This document shows, piece after piece, positions 34,297 through 47,317 of a stretch of 64,000 bases of DNA. The DNA comes from Acidovorax sp. SUPP3334. GTDB lineage: Bacteria > Pseudomonadota > Gammaproteobacteria > Burkholderiales > Burkholderiaceae_C. The stretch covers positions 1 through 64,000 of the forward strand of contig NZ_BQXQ01000009.1 in the NCBI RefSeq assembly GCF_030159055.1, given 5' to 3'. Positions within the stretch are counted from its first letter, which is position 1. Each line of letters starts with the position of its first letter. The notes below the pieces were generated by a model. That model did no database searches and was not told where the DNA came from. It saw only the letters and a program-made list of their open reading frames with translations. Made by a program: the position numbers and the translations under genes.

Positions 34297-35136
34297 TCAG
34301 GCCGGAACGGCCTCGCGCTCGTCGGCCGCGAACTCAGGCTGGCCCTTCAGGCGCTCGTAGATCGGGGCGAAGTCGGCCGCCGTCATGTCGAACAACTGCT
34401 GGAAGCTGTCGATGACGAAGTAGGTCCGCTGGTACGTGTCGATCTTGTAGCGGGTGCGCATGGTGCGCTCCAGTTGCAGCGGGATGCGCTGCGGCTCGGG
34501 GCTGCGCACCGAATGCGCCAGCTCGCCCGAAGAGCTGAGGATGCCGGCGCCGTAGGCACGCAGTCCGTCGTCCTGGCGGATGAGTCCGAACTCGATCGTG
34601 TACCAGTACAGGCGCGACAGCAGTTCGCAGGCGCCCAGGTCGTGGGCCTTCAGGCCGCCCTGGCCGTAGCGCTGCACATAGTCGGCGAACACCGGGTTGA
34701 ACAGCAGCGGCACATGCCCGAACAGGTCGTGAAAGATGTCGGGCTCGACGATGTAGTCGAACTCCTGCGGCGTGCGGATCCAGTCGGTCACCGGAAACTT
34801 GCGATTGGCCAGCAGCGTGAAGAAGGGCACCTCGGGGATGAGCCCCGGCACGCCCACCAGCTCCCAGCGCGTCGCCTTGTACAGGCGCTCGTTCACTTCC
34901 TCGAAGCGCGGGATTCGATCGCTGGCGCCCAGCGAGGGCAGGGCCTTGATGAACGCATCGCTCGCCAGTCCGGGCAGCAGGGCCGACTGGCGTTCGTACA
35001 GGCGCCGGTACGTGTCGTGGTCGGCCGCGGTGTAGGCCGCGTAATCCTGCGCACAGGTGTAGTCGGCGTTGGCGCGGGCGTAATCGCCACGGGGGGGACG
35101 GTCGGATTGACCGTAGACGACGGGGGGCTGTCCCAT
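34297..35136 (-). CDS. phhA: Phenylalanine 4-monooxygenase
   Basis: This 279-residue pterin-dependent iron hydroxylase converts phenylalanine to tyrosine. The iron ligands are the two His of IFHDLFGHVPLL and the Glu of YTIEFGL. The start at 35134-35136 (MGQPPVVYG) was chosen because AAGGAG lies eight bases upstream; open sequence further up has no such site. Its product enters the homogentisate route through hppD, two genes upstream. A Bug-type transporter component gene lies between them. Confidence 0.94.
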   Translation of the reverse strand: MGQPPVVYGQSDRPPRGDYARANADYTCAQDYAAYTAADHDTYRRLYERQSALLPGLASDAFIKALPSLGASDRIPRFEEVNERLYKATRWELVGVPGLIPEVPFFTLLANRKFPVTDWIRTPQEFDYIVEPDIFHDLFGHVPLLFNPVFADYVQRYGQGGLKAHDLGACELLSRLYWYTIEFGLIRQDDGLRAYGAGILSSSGELAHSVRSPEPQRIPLQLERTMRTRYKIDTYQRTYFVIDSFQQLFDMTAADFAPIYERLKGQPEFAADEREAVPA

Positions 35137-35197
35137 TTGCTTGGCTCCTTGGGTTTTATCCATTGCCGCAGCCCGGGCCGTCATGCCCCGGCCGCGG

Positions 35198-36175
35198 CTA
35201 ATCCATCTTGATCTTTGCGGCCTTGATCAGAAAACCGTACTTGCTGTGCTCCGAACGCACGAACTGGCCGAAGCTCTCGAGCGTCACGTCCTCGGGCTCC
35301 AGGCCCATCTTCTTGAAGCGCTCCAGGCTGGCGGGCGACTTCATGCCCGCAGTGAACGCCATGGCGTAGCGGCGGGCATCGGCGTCGGGCAGGGCGTCGG
35401 GTGCGAACAGGCCGAACCACGTCACCACGTTGAATCCCTGCACTTCGTCGTTGATGCTGCGCACATCGGGCAGGTCGTCGTCCCGGCCCAGCGAGGTCAC
35501 GCCCAGCGCCTTCAGCTTGCCGGCCTTGATGAGCGGCAGCGACGAGGCCAGGTTGTCGAACACCAGGCTCACTTCCTGCGCCTGCAAGGCCTTCAGCGCC
35601 GGGGCCGAGCCCTGGAACGGCATGTGCGCCATCCGCGTGTTGGTCAGCGACTTGAACATCTCGCCCGCGATGTGGCCGATGCTGCCGTTGCCGCCCGAGC
35701 CGTACTTGAGCTGGTCCGGGTGCTTCTTGAGGTACTGGACCAGTTCCGTCGTGCTGTTGATGCCCAAGGCCTTGGCCTGCTCGGCGCTCATGACGAGCAC
35801 GTTGGGCGTGCGCGCCACGAGGGCGATCGGCTTGAAGTCCTTGATCGGGTCGTATGGAAAGCTCTTGTACAGCCAGGGGTTCACCGCGTGCGTGGCCACC
35901 GCGCCCATCACCAGCAGGTTGCCGCCGGCCGGCGCCTTGGCCACCAGGTCGGCGCCGACGTTGCCGCCCGCGCCCGGCTTGTTCTCGACCGTCACGTTGC
36001 CCAGCGCCGCCTTGGCGCCATCGGCAACGATGTGGGCCGACGCATCGGCGGGCCCGCCCGCAGGGGAGGGAACGACGATTTTCAACGGCGCCGAAGGGGT
36101 TTGCGCCTGCGCGGCCACTGCGGCCACGCACAGCAATGCTCCCGCCAGGCAGGTTTTCGCACGCAGTAACTTCAC
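35198..36175 (-). CDS. Bug/TctC-family periplasmic solute-binding protein
   Basis: This 325-residue protein has signal peptide MKLLRAKTCLAGALLCVAAVAAQA and the Bug fold: KIVVPSPAGGPADASAHIVA, VENKPGAGGNVGADLVAKAP, GHIAGEMFKSL. Bug proteins serve tripartite tricarboxylate transporters, but no membrane subunits are nearby, as is common in Burkholderiales. The ligand is unknown; the position between phhA and hppD suggests an aromatic or keto acid. Confidence 0.92.
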   Translation of the reverse strand: MKLLRAKTCLAGALLCVAAVAAQAQTPSAPLKIVVPSPAGGPADASAHIVADGAKAALGNVTVENKPGAGGNVGADLVAKAPAGGNLLVMGAVATHAVNPWLYKSFPYDPIKDFKPIALVARTPNVLVMSAEQAKALGINSTTELVQYLKKHPDQLKYGSGGNGSIGHIAGEMFKSLTNTRMAHMPFQGSAPALKALQAQEVSLVFDNLASSLPLIKAGKLKALGVTSLGRDDDLPDVRSINDEVQGFNVVTWFGLFAPDALPDADARRYAMAFTAGMKSPASLERFKKMGLEPEDVTLESFGQFVRSEHSKYGFLIKAAKIKMD

Positions 36176-36251
36176 GGTATCTCCTGCGGCTCTAAGACGT
36201 GCCGCAGTGTAGAGATACGTCGCCGTGCAGGAGCATTCGGTTGCAAACCTT

Positions 36252-37388
36252 TCACTCGGATTTCAAAACGCCGCGGCGCATCTGGTCGAGTTCGATGCTT
36301 TCGAACAGCGCCTTGAAGTTGCCGTTGCCGAAACCATCGTCGCCCTTGCGCTGGATGAACTCGAAAAAGATCGGGCCCAGCTGGTTCTCGCTGAAGATCT
36401 GCAGCAGCAATGCGTCCTTCTTGCCGTCCACGAGGATCTTGCGCTTGTGCAGCTCGGCCAGCGGCTCGCCGTGGCCGGGAATGCGCTTGTCCACCAGTTC
36501 GTAATACGTGTCGATGGTGTCCAGCAGGCGCACGCCGGCGCCGCGCAGCGCATCCACCGTGGCGTACAGGTCGTCCGATCCCATGGCGATGTGCTGAATG
36601 CCTTCGCCGTTGTACATGTCCAGGTACTCCTGGATCTGGCCGGCCTTTTCCTTGCCCTCTTCGTTGATCGGGATGCGGATATTTCCGCACGGGCTGGTCA
36701 TGGCCTTGCTCTTGACGCCGGTGACCTGGCCTTCGATGTCGAAGTACCTGATCTCGCGAAAGCCGAACAGGCGCTCGTAGAACTCGGCCCATTCGTTCAT
36801 GCGGCCCCGGTGCACGTTGTGCGTCAGGTGGTCGATGTAGGTCAGGCCATGGCCGTAGGGGTTCAGCGCCTCTTCGGCCGACACGCCGGGCAGCGGTTCG
36901 AAGTCCACATCGAAGAAGCCGATGTTGCCGATGTCGCCGGGCTGCGCGCCGCCCTTGCCGCGCCAGCGGTCCACCAGATAGATCAGGCTGTCGCCGATGC
37001 CCTTGATGGCGGGAATGTTCAGCTCGCCCGGGCCGGCGGTGCCGGCGTAGCCCCAGGCGCCCAGGCCGAGTGCGCGCTCGTAGGCGGCCTTGGCGTCTTG
37101 CACGCGGAACGCGATGGCGCAGACGCTGGGGCCGTGCATGCGCGCAAAGCGCTGCGCGAAGCTGTCCGGCTCGGCGTTGATGATGAAATTGATCTCGCCC
37201 TGGCGGTACAGGGTGACGTTCTTGTGGCGGTGGCGCGCCACGGGCTTGAAGCCCATGCCTTCGAACACCTGGCCCATGGCCTGCGGGTCGGGTGCGGCGT
37301 ATTCGATGAATTCGAAACCGTCGGTGCCCATGGGGTTCTCCCAGGCGGCGGTGTCTTGCGTGGCTTGCTGCGGCAAGGCTGCGTTCAT
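36252..37388 (-). CDS. hppD: 4-hydroxyphenylpyruvate dioxygenase
   Basis: This 378-residue Fe(II) enzyme makes homogentisate. Two VOC domains are present. The iron ligands are His in YIDHLTHNV, His in [11 protein letters not shown] and Glu in [10 protein letters not shown]. The start MNAALPQQ at 37386-37388 has GGAGA nine bases upstream. It acts with phhA in phenylalanine/tyrosine breakdown; the Lrp/AsnC-type gene at 38965 may control this set. Confidence 0.95.
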   Translation of the reverse strand: MNAALPQQATQDTAAWENPMGTDGFEFIEYAAPDPQAMGQVFEGMGFKPVARHRHKNVTLYRQGEINFIINAEPDSFAQRFARMHGPSVCAIAFRVQDAKAAYERALGLGAWGYAGTAGPGELNIPAIKGIGDSLIYLVDRWRGKGGAQPGDIGNIGFFDVDFEPLPGVSAEEALNPYGHGLTYIDHLTHNVHRGRMNEWAEFYERLFGFREIRYFDIEGQVTGVKSKAMTSPCGNIRIPINEEGKEKAGQIQEYLDMYNGEGIQHIAMGSDDLYATVDALRGAGVRLLDTIDTYYELVDKRIPGHGEPLAELHKRKILVDGKKDALLLQIFSENQLGPIFFEFIQRKGDDGFGNGNFKALFESIELDQMRRGVLKSE

Positions 37389-37530
37389 GGCGTCTCCATT
37401 CGTGGATGAATATCTGCCATCCACTTTAGGCCGTAGAGACTCAGCATTCAGGCGAAATCATGACCTCGATCAGTGCGTTTTGCAGGAAAACTGCGTCAAG
37501 TGCGCCAATGCCGCAGTTCGAGAGGCTCGA

Positions 37531-37915
37531 TCACGGTGCAGCGGCGCCTGACTGCGCCCGAAGCGCCAGCGCCGCATTCAGGCGCAACTGCTCCTGCGGG
37601 GTGAAGAGTTCGTCCCGCAACTGCGCCAGCCGGCCTTGCGCCGCCGCCGAGCCGATCGCCGCCTGGTACTGGCCGAGGCGAAGCTGCCACTGCTGCTCCT
37701 GCCCGTCGAGTTGGGCCAGCCGCTCGGCCGCCTGCGCGCCGGCCTGCGCGCCCCTGCGCTGGCTGCGGTGCCGGGCGCGCTCAGGATCGAAAAGGCCTCT
37801 GCCTCTGCCTCTGCCTCTGCCTCTGCCTCCGGCGTCGGGCCGCTGCCGGTCCACCAGAGCAGCGCAGCGGTGGTGGCGAGTGCGCCCACCGCCAGCACCG
37901 CACGCCTGGCGTGTT

Positions 37916-37919
<4 letters not shown>
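37531..37919 (-). pseudogene. Lipase-specific foldase, truncated and frameshifted
   Basis: A GTG start at 37917-37919 overlaps the lipase stop (GTGA). The N-terminus is the expected membrane anchor (AVLAVGALATTAALLWWTG). It then enters an (AE)n hexanucleotide repeat and leaves the frame. The C-terminal foldase helix region (AERLAQLDGQEQQWQLRLGQ, ending ALALRAQSG) is in another frame and ends at 37531. Foldases are usually over 300 residues, so about 200 central residues are lost. It cannot serve as an Lif chaperone. Confidence 0.8.
37795..37830. repeat. Hexanucleotide microsatellite GCCTCT x5 plus a variant
   Basis: Five perfect GCCTCT units and one GCCTCC encode the Ala-Glu repeat of the foldase remnant. 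Unit-number change would keep the frame, so it does not by itself cause the frameshift. Confidence 0.9.
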
Positions 37920-39447
<1,528 letters not shown>

Positions 39448-39479
39448 CGCTCCGGCACAGCGCGGTGTCGCAAGAGGTT

Positions 39480-39496
39480 GCTATGAAAATAATAGC
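39480..39496. repeat. Dispersed palindrome copy, intergenic
   Basis: GCTATGAAAATAATAGC has GCTAT/ATAGC arms and lies 33 bp after the Lrp-type stop. The rest of this 168-bp gap holds no gene. Confidence 0.65.
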
Positions 39497-39615
39497 TAAC
39501 TGCCATAGTGGAATATGTGCTGGAGCCTTCTGGGGCTCATATCTCCCTGCCAGCCTTGCTGCATTGCAACAAATTGTTGGCCAAATCTAAGGGAAAACCC
39601 TAAAATCGGCCCACC

Positions 39616-40341
39616 ATGAACCCCACCCAAGACTGGCTCCGAGCGCCCACCCCTGCAGGCAGCACGCTGCCGAACAGCGCAGTGCCCCGTCCTCCGCGCC
39701 GGCCCGGGGGTTCGCCGGTCATGGTGCCCATCCGCTCGCTCGGGCCCGGCCACCGCGAGCGCATCGCCGCCCACCTGCTGCGGCTGGAGCCGGCGGACCG
39801 CTACCTGCGCTTCGGCTACGCCGCCAGCGACGAACAGGTGCAGCGCTACGTGGACCAACTGGATTTCGTGCGCGATGAAATCTTCGGCATCTACAACCGC
39901 CGCCTGGAACTGATCGCCGTGGCGCACCTGGCCTACGCCGACTCGCCCGAACACAAAAGCTGCGCCGAATTCGGCGTGTCCGTGCTGGGCCAGGCGCGGG
40001 GCCGCGGCTTCGGCGCGCGGCTGTTCGAGCGGGCCGTGATGCATGCGCGCAACCAGGGGGTGAGCATGGTGTTCATCCATGCGCTGAGCGAGAACACCGC
40101 CATGCTCAAGATCGCCCGCAACGCCGGCGCCACGGTGCGCCGCGACGGCTCCGAATCCGAGGCCTACCTGCAGCTGCCGCGCGCGGGCCTGGACACCCGC
40201 ATGGCGCAGATGGTGGTGCATCAGTTCGCCGAGATGGATTACCGCTTCAAGAAGCAGGCCCGGCAGTTCTGGCGGCTCCTGTCCGGGCTGCAGGAGGTGC
40301 GGCGCGGCGTGCGCGAAGGGCGCCACCAGTCGGCCGAATGA
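39616..40341 (+). CDS. GNAT-family N-acetyltransferase
   Basis: This 241-residue protein has an acetyl-CoA binding motif A: FGVSVLGQARGRGFGARLFERA. VSMVFIHALSENTAMLKIARNAGA is motif B. An N-terminal ~35-residue Pro-rich extension precedes the fold. The C-terminal tail (MDYRFKKQARQFWRLLSG) is basic and helical. The acceptor is unknown. Confidence 0.85.
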   Translation: MNPTQDWLRAPTPAGSTLPNSAVPRPPRRPGGSPVMVPIRSLGPGHRERIAAHLLRLEPADRYLRFGYAASDEQVQRYVDQLDFVRDEIFGIYNRRLELIAVAHLAYADSPEHKSCAEFGVSVLGQARGRGFGARLFERAVMHARNQGVSMVFIHALSENTAMLKIARNAGATVRRDGSESEAYLQLPRAGLDTRMAQMVVHQFAEMDYRFKKQARQFWRLLSGLQEVRRGVREGRHQSAE

Positions 40342-40343
40342 AC

Positions 40344-40373
40344 GCCCCGGGGGCGCTGCAGCGCCCCCGGGGC
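40344..40373 (+). terminator. 30-bp perfect GC palindrome after the GNAT gene
   Basis: GCCCCGGGGGCGCTG is followed at once by its reverse complement, beginning three bases after the GNAT stop codon. It lacks a U-tract, so it may terminate, or merely stabilise the 3' end. Confidence 0.55.
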
Positions 40374-40431
40374 ATGGCTTCCGCTATCCTTGGGGCCTGA
40401 TCAACCACCGCACGTCCTGCATTCCAAGACC

Positions 40432-41316
40432 GTGTCCGACCCCCATTCCGCGCGCTCGTCCGACCGAGAGGACAAGCGCACGTTCCTGCAGCGGCTCGTC
40501 GAATTCATCCACCCCGGACCGGATTCGACCGACGAGCTGATCGCCACCCTGGCGGAAGCCGAAGACAACCAGATCATCAATGCCGACGCCCGCGTCATGC
40601 TCGAGCGTGTGCTGCGCATGGCCGAGATGACGGCCAGCGACGTGATGGTGGCCGCCCCGCGCATGGACCTGATCGACATCGAGGCGCCGTTCGACGCCCT
40701 GCTGCACCAGGTGATCGACACCGCGCATTCGCGGTTTCCGGTCTACCACGGCGAGCGCGAGAACATCATCGGCATCCTGATGGCCAAGGACCTGCTCAAG
40801 CTGCAGCGCGCGCCCGAGCTGAACATCCGCGCGCTGCTGCGCCCGGCCGCCTTCGTGCCCGAGAGCAAGGGCCTGAACGACCTGCTGCGCGAGTTCCGCG
40901 TGAACCGCATCCACATGGCGGTGGTGATCGACGAGTTCGGCCGCGTGGCCGGGCTGGTCACCATCGAGGACGTGCTGGAGCAGATCGTGGGCGAGATCGA
41001 GGACGAGTTCGACATTCCCGAGGACGAAGGCGACATCTTCGGCCTGGCCGACCGCACCTACCGAGTGAGCGGCGACACCCCCGTCGAGCGGGTGGCCGAG
41101 GCGTTCAACGCGGTGCTGGAAGGCTCGGATCGGCAGGAAGCCTTCGACACCATCGGCGGGCTCATCACGCACGAGATGGGCCGTGCGCCCAAGCGCGGCG
41201 AGACGCTCGACCTGGGCGGCCTGCGGTTCGTGGTGCTGCACACCAAGGGCGGCGCGGTGCGCTGGTTCAAGGTGTCGCCGGTGCCCGCCGAAGACGCAGC
41301 ACGGACTTCGGAGTGA
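40432..41316 (+). CDS. corC: CorC/HlyC-family magnesium/cobalt transport-associated CBS protein
   Basis: This 294-residue cytoplasmic protein starts at GTG 40432 (SDPHSARSSDREDKRTF). Two CBS domains (TASDVMVAAPRMDLIDIEAP; AAFVPESKGLNDLLREFRVN) are followed by a CorC_HlyC domain (LADRTYRVSGDTPVERVAEA). The upstream TTG start is possible but lacks support. It overlaps lnt by GTGA; corC-lnt is a conserved pair in proteobacteria. Confidence 0.9.
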   Translation: MSDPHSARSSDREDKRTFLQRLVEFIHPGPDSTDELIATLAEAEDNQIINADARVMLERVLRMAEMTASDVMVAAPRMDLIDIEAPFDALLHQVIDTAHSRFPVYHGERENIIGILMAKDLLKLQRAPELNIRALLRPAAFVPESKGLNDLLREFRVNRIHMAVVIDEFGRVAGLVTIEDVLEQIVGEIEDEFDIPEDEGDIFGLADRTYRVSGDTPVERVAEAFNAVLEGSDRQEAFDTIGGLITHEMGRAPKRGETLDLGGLRFVVLHTKGGAVRWFKVSPVPAEDAARTSE

Positions 41317-43010
41317 CGCGCGCCGCCGGTGCGCGCCGGGGCCCGGCCGGGCCTGCGGTGCTGGCAGGGGGCGCCGCGCTGCTGGCGGGGCTGGCCCAGG
41401 CGGCCTCCATCGCCTGGCCCTGGAGCGGCGAACCGGTCTGGTGGCTGCAGCTCCTGTCGCTGGGCGTCTTCGCCCGGCTGCTGCTGGCCAGCCGCAGCGC
41501 CCGGCAGGGAGCGCTGCTGGGCTGGGTGTTCGCCACGGCGTGGCTCACGGGCACTTTCTGGTGGCTTTTCATTTCCATGCACACCTATGGCGGTCTGGCC
41601 GCGCCGCTGGCCGCGCTGGCGGTGCTGGGGCTGGCGGCCTTCCTGGGCAGCTACTACGCGGTGGCTTCAGGGTGTTTGAGGGCTCTGGCGCAATCAAGCC
41701 GCTGGCAGGTTGCTATCATTTTCGGAGCGTTCTGGCTCCTGGCCGAATTGGCGCGCGGCCAGTGGTGGACCGGTTTCCCGTGGGGCGCCGGCGGCTACGC
41801 GCATGTCGAAGGCCCGCTGGCCGTGCTGGCCCGGTCGATCGGGGTGTACGGCATCGGCTTCATCGCCGCCGCGCTGGCCATGCTGGTGGCGCAGGCACGG
41901 CGCAGCGACCTTCGCAGCCTGCGGGCCTGGGGCCTGCTGGGGCTGGCCGTGGCCGCGTGGGCCGGGCTGGCCTTGCAGCGCCACTGCGCCGTCGAGCTGT
42001 GCCACACCCCCATGCGCCGCCCGGCGCCGCTGTCGATCGCGCTGCTGCAGGGCAACATTCCCCAGGACGAGAAATTCCAGGCCGGCAGCGGCGTGCCGAC
42101 CGCGCTTCGCTGGTATGCCGAGCAGCTGCGCAGCGCCCAGGCGTTGCTGGTGGTGGCGCCCGAGACGGCCATTCCCTTGCTGCCGCAGCAGCTGATCCCC
42201 GGCTACCTCGACTCGATCACCGCGCGCTACACGCGGGCACCGCAGGCGACGAATGCGGCCGAGGTCGGCACGGGCGCGACAGGCGGCACGGGCGCCACGG
42301 ACGTGACGGGCGAGACGGGCGGTATCGGCGCCAGCGATCAACGGCCGCAGGCGGTCCTGCTGGGCATTCCGCTGGGCGACATGGCGCTGGGCTACACCAA
42401 TTCGGTGATGGGATTCGCACCCGGACAGGCCGCACCGTACCAGTACGACAAGCACCACCTGGTGCCTTTCGGCGAGTTCATTCCGCCGTTTTTCCGCTGG
42501 TTCACGGCCATGATGAACATCCCGCTGGGGGACTTCAACCGCGGTGCGGTGGGGCAGGCGCCGTTCGTGTGGGCGGGCGAGCGCATCGCGCCCAACATCT
42601 GCTATGAGGATCTGTTCGGCGAAGAACTCGGGGCCCGCTTTGCCGACCCGGCCCAGGCGCCCACGATCTTCGTGAACCTGAGCAACATCGGCTGGTTCGG
42701 CGATTCGGTGGCCATCGACCAGCATCTGGCCATCAGCCGCATGCGCGCGCTGGAGTTCGAGCGCCCGATGGTGCGGGCCACCAACACCGGGGCCACGGCC
42801 ATCATCGACCACCGGGGCGTGGTCACCCAGCGCCTGCCGTCGCACGTGCGCGGCGTGCTGGCGGGCGATGTGCTGGGGCGCAGCGGCGACGTCACGCCCT
42901 ACGCCTGGTGGGTGTCGCGCTGGGGCCTGTGGCCGCTGTGGGCGCTCGGCGCCCTGGTGGCGGGCCTGGCGTGGCTGCGGCCTGGCCGCGCGGCCAGGCC
43001 GCGGGGCTGA
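41313..43010 (+). CDS. lnt: Apolipoprotein N-acyltransferase
   Basis: This 565-residue inner-membrane enzyme adds the third acyl chain to lipoproteins. Several N-terminal membrane spans precede the nitrilase domain, with the catalytic Glu in VVAPETAIPLLP, Lys in YDKHHLVPFGEF and Cys in NICYEDLFGEELG. A Gly/Thr-rich insertion (TGATGGTGATDVTGETGG, near residue 325) sits between the Glu and Lys motifs. The GTG start overlaps corC. A degenerate copy of the dispersed palindrome covers TTGCTATCATTTTC near 41710. Confidence 0.93.
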   Translation: MTRAAGARRGPAGPAVLAGGAALLAGLAQAASIAWPWSGEPVWWLQLLSLGVFARLLLASRSARQGALLGWVFATAWLTGTFWWLFISMHTYGGLAAPLAALAVLGLAAFLGSYYAVASGCLRALAQSSRWQVAIIFGAFWLLAELARGQWWTGFPWGAGGYAHVEGPLAVLARSIGVYGIGFIAAALAMLVAQARRSDLRSLRAWGLLGLAVAAWAGLALQRHCAVELCHTPMRRPAPLSIALLQGNIPQDEKFQAGSGVPTALRWYAEQLRSAQALLVVAPETAIPLLPQQLIPGYLDSITARYTRAPQATNAAEVGTGATGGTGATDVTGETGGIGASDQRPQAVLLGIPLGDMALGYTNSVMGFAPGQAAPYQYDKHHLVPFGEFIPPFFRWFTAMMNIPLGDFNRGAVGQAPFVWAGERIAPNICYEDLFGEELGARFADPAQAPTIFVNLSNIGWFGDSVAIDQHLAISRMRALEFERPMVRATNTGATAIIDHRGVVTQRLPSHVRGVLAGDVLGRSGDVTPYAWWVSRWGLWPLWALGALVAGLAWLRPGRAARPRG

Positions 43011-43084
43011 CGGTTCGCCCGGGGCGCGGCCGCTGCCATTGCTGCAGTCGATGCAGTGGCCGACCGCAGCGGCCTGCGCCGCAT

Positions 43085-45247
<2,163 letters not shown>

Positions 45248-45253
45248 TCCCTC

Positions 45254-45273
45254 GGCCGCACCCCCGTGCGGCC
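45254..45273 (+). terminator. GC-rich hairpin after the asparaginase gene
   Basis: GGCCGCAC and GTGCGGCC form a perfect eight-base stem with a four-C loop, six bases after the stop. No T-tract follows, so termination strength is uncertain. Confidence 0.5.
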
Positions 45274-45449
45274 TGGGCTGACGCCCGCTGGCGCGCCCCG
45301 CTTTCACGGAATTAGGGAATCACCCTTGGCCTTGTGTCACAGTCGGCCCGCCGTGTGCCTTGATAATGGATGCCCCGCCACCGGAAACCCCCCGATGGCG
45401 CGCAATCAAAATCCGGCGGGCGCACCGCCGATCTGGAGCACGACTGACA

Positions 45450-45989
45450 ATGGCTGATTCCTTTTCCTATGGACAACTGATCGCCTCCGGTGAAGGCAAG
45501 CTGTTCACCCCTGACAGCGGACGACTGCCGCTGCCGCCCATGCTGATGTTTGACCGCATCACGCACATCGACAGCGATGGTGGGGCACACGGGCTGGGGA
45601 AAATCCGGGCCGAACTCGACGTGCGCCCCGACCTCTGGTTTTTCGACTGCCATTTCCAGGGCGATCCGGTCATGCCGGGCTGCCTGGGCCTGGACGCCAT
45701 GTGGCAGCTCATCGGCTTCTACCTCACCTGGCTGCAACTGCCGGGCCGGGGCCGCGCGCTGGGCGCGGGCGAAGTCAAGTTCACCGGCGAAGTCGGCCCG
45801 AACGTGAAGCTGGTCACCTACGAAATCGACATCAAGCGCGTGATCAAGCGCAAGCTGGTCATGGCCATCGGCGATGCCCGCCTGCTGGCCGACGGCCAGG
45901 AAATCTACGCGGCGAACGATCTGCGCGTGGGCCTTTTCAAGCGTGAAGACGGGAAGGACGGATCGCCCGCAGCGGGAGCCACGGAATGA
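45450..45989 (+). CDS. fabA: 3-hydroxydecanoyl-ACP dehydratase/isomerase
   Basis: This 179-residue hot-dog enzyme starts unsaturated fatty acid synthesis by making cis-3-decenoyl-ACP. The catalytic His is in [17 protein letters not shown] and the Asp in [11 protein letters not shown]. The start [14 protein letters not shown] is canonical; the frame extends upstream without similarity. It overlaps fabB by ATGA. No gene was seen in the 180 bp upstream. Confidence 0.95.
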   Translation: MADSFSYGQLIASGEGKLFTPDSGRLPLPPMLMFDRITHIDSDGGAHGLGKIRAELDVRPDLWFFDCHFQGDPVMPGCLGLDAMWQLIGFYLTWLQLPGRGRALGAGEVKFTGEVGPNVKLVTYEIDIKRVIKRKLVMAIGDARLLADGQEIYAANDLRVGLFKREDGKDGSPAAGATE

Positions 45990-47212
45990 CCATGAAGAAG
46001 CGCGTCGTCATCACGGGTGCGGGCATCGTCTCGTGCATCGGCAATGACCAGCAGGCAGTGACCACGTCGCTGCGCGAGAGCAGATCCGGCATCCGCGCGA
46101 TGCCCGAGTTTGCCGAAATGGGGCTGCGCAGCCAGGTGGCGGGCGCCCCCCAGATCGACCTGGACGCCCTCATCGACCGCAAGCAGCGCCGGTTCATGGG
46201 CGATGCGGCGGCCTATGCCTACGTGTCGCTCAAGGACGCCATCGCCCAGTCGGGCCTGACGCCCGCCCAGGTGTCGCACCCACGCACCGGCCTCATCATG
46301 GGGTCGGGCGGCGGCTCGCCGGCCAACCAGATCGAAGCGGCGGACACCCTGCGCTCCAAGGGCATCCGCCGCGTGGGGCCGTACCAGGTCACGCGCTGCA
46401 TGGGCTCCACCGTGTCGGCCAACCTGTCCACGGCGTTCGCCATCAAGGGCATCAATTTCTCGATCACCTCGGCCTGCAGCACCTCCGCGCACTGCGTGGG
46501 CATGGCGGCCCAGCAGATCGCCTTCGGCCTGCAGGACGTGATGTTCGCGGGCGGCGGCGAAGAACTGTCCTGGGGCCTTGCCACGCTGTTCGACGGCATG
46601 GGCGCCATGTCGGCCAAGTTCAACGCCACGCCCGAGTCGGCCTCGCGCCCCTACGACGCGGACCGCGACGGCTTCGTGATCGCTGGCGGCGGCGGCGCGC
46701 TGGTGCTGGAAAGCCTGGAACACGCCCAGGCCCGCGGCGCCGCCATCCTCGCCGAGATCGTCGGCTTCGGCCTGTCGTCCGACGGCGAGGACATGGTCGC
46801 GCCCTCGGGCGACGGCGCCATCGCCTGCATGCAGCAAGCCATCGCCGAAGCCGGCGGCGGCACCATCGACTACGTGAACACGCACGGCACCTCCACCCCG
46901 GTGGGCGACCTGCCCGAACTGCGCGCCCTGCGCGAGGTGTTCGGCGACGCCGTACCGCCGTTCTCCTCCACCAAGTCGCTCACCGGCCACTCGCAGGGTG
47001 CGACGGGCGTGCAGGAAGCCATCTACTGCCTGTACATGCTGCAGGGCGGGTTCATCGCGGGCTCGGCCCACATCGAGAACCTGGACCCGGCCGCCGAGGG
47101 CATGCCCATCGTGCGCACCTCGCGCGATGCCGCGCTGACCACGGTGCTGTCCAACAGCTTCGGCTTCGGCGGCACCAACGCCAGCCTGGTGCTGCGCCGC
47201 TGGGATCACTGA
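45986..47212 (+). CDS. fabB: 3-oxoacyl-ACP synthase I
   Basis: This 408-residue ketosynthase elongates unsaturated intermediates after FabA. The active-site Cys is in [12 protein letters not shown], and the His residues are in [11 protein letters not shown] and [10 protein letters not shown]. The C-terminal [16 protein letters not shown] is typical. fabA-fabB form a two-gene operon ended by the hairpin at 47274. Confidence 0.95.
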   Translation: MTMKKRVVITGAGIVSCIGNDQQAVTTSLRESRSGIRAMPEFAEMGLRSQVAGAPQIDLDALIDRKQRRFMGDAAAYAYVSLKDAIAQSGLTPAQVSHPRTGLIMGSGGGSPANQIEAADTLRSKGIRRVGPYQVTRCMGSTVSANLSTAFAIKGINFSITSACSTSAHCVGMAAQQIAFGLQDVMFAGGGEELSWGLATLFDGMGAMSAKFNATPESASRPYDADRDGFVIAGGGGALVLESLEHAQARGAAILAEIVGFGLSSDGEDMVAPSGDGAIACMQQAIAEAGGGTIDYVNTHGTSTPVGDLPELRALREVFGDAVPPFSSTKSLTGHSQGATGVQEAIYCLYMLQGGFIAGSAHIENLDPAAEGMPIVRTSRDAALTTVLSNSFGFGGTNASLVLRRWDH

Positions 47213-47273
47213 CCACCGGTTGCTGAGCGGCGCTTTCGGCGCTGCTCATGCACATTGGCGCAAATCGAACCGC

Positions 47274-47299
47274 AAAACAGCACCCCTGGGCGCTGTTTT
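47274..47299. terminator. Bidirectional terminator between fabB and the dihaem cytochrome gene
   Basis: AAAACAGC and GCTGTTTT form a perfect stem with a ten-base loop between convergent genes. The A and T runs in the arms allow termination in both directions. Confidence 0.75.
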
Positions 47300-47317
47300 C
47301 CTTGGGGTCGCTGCGGC

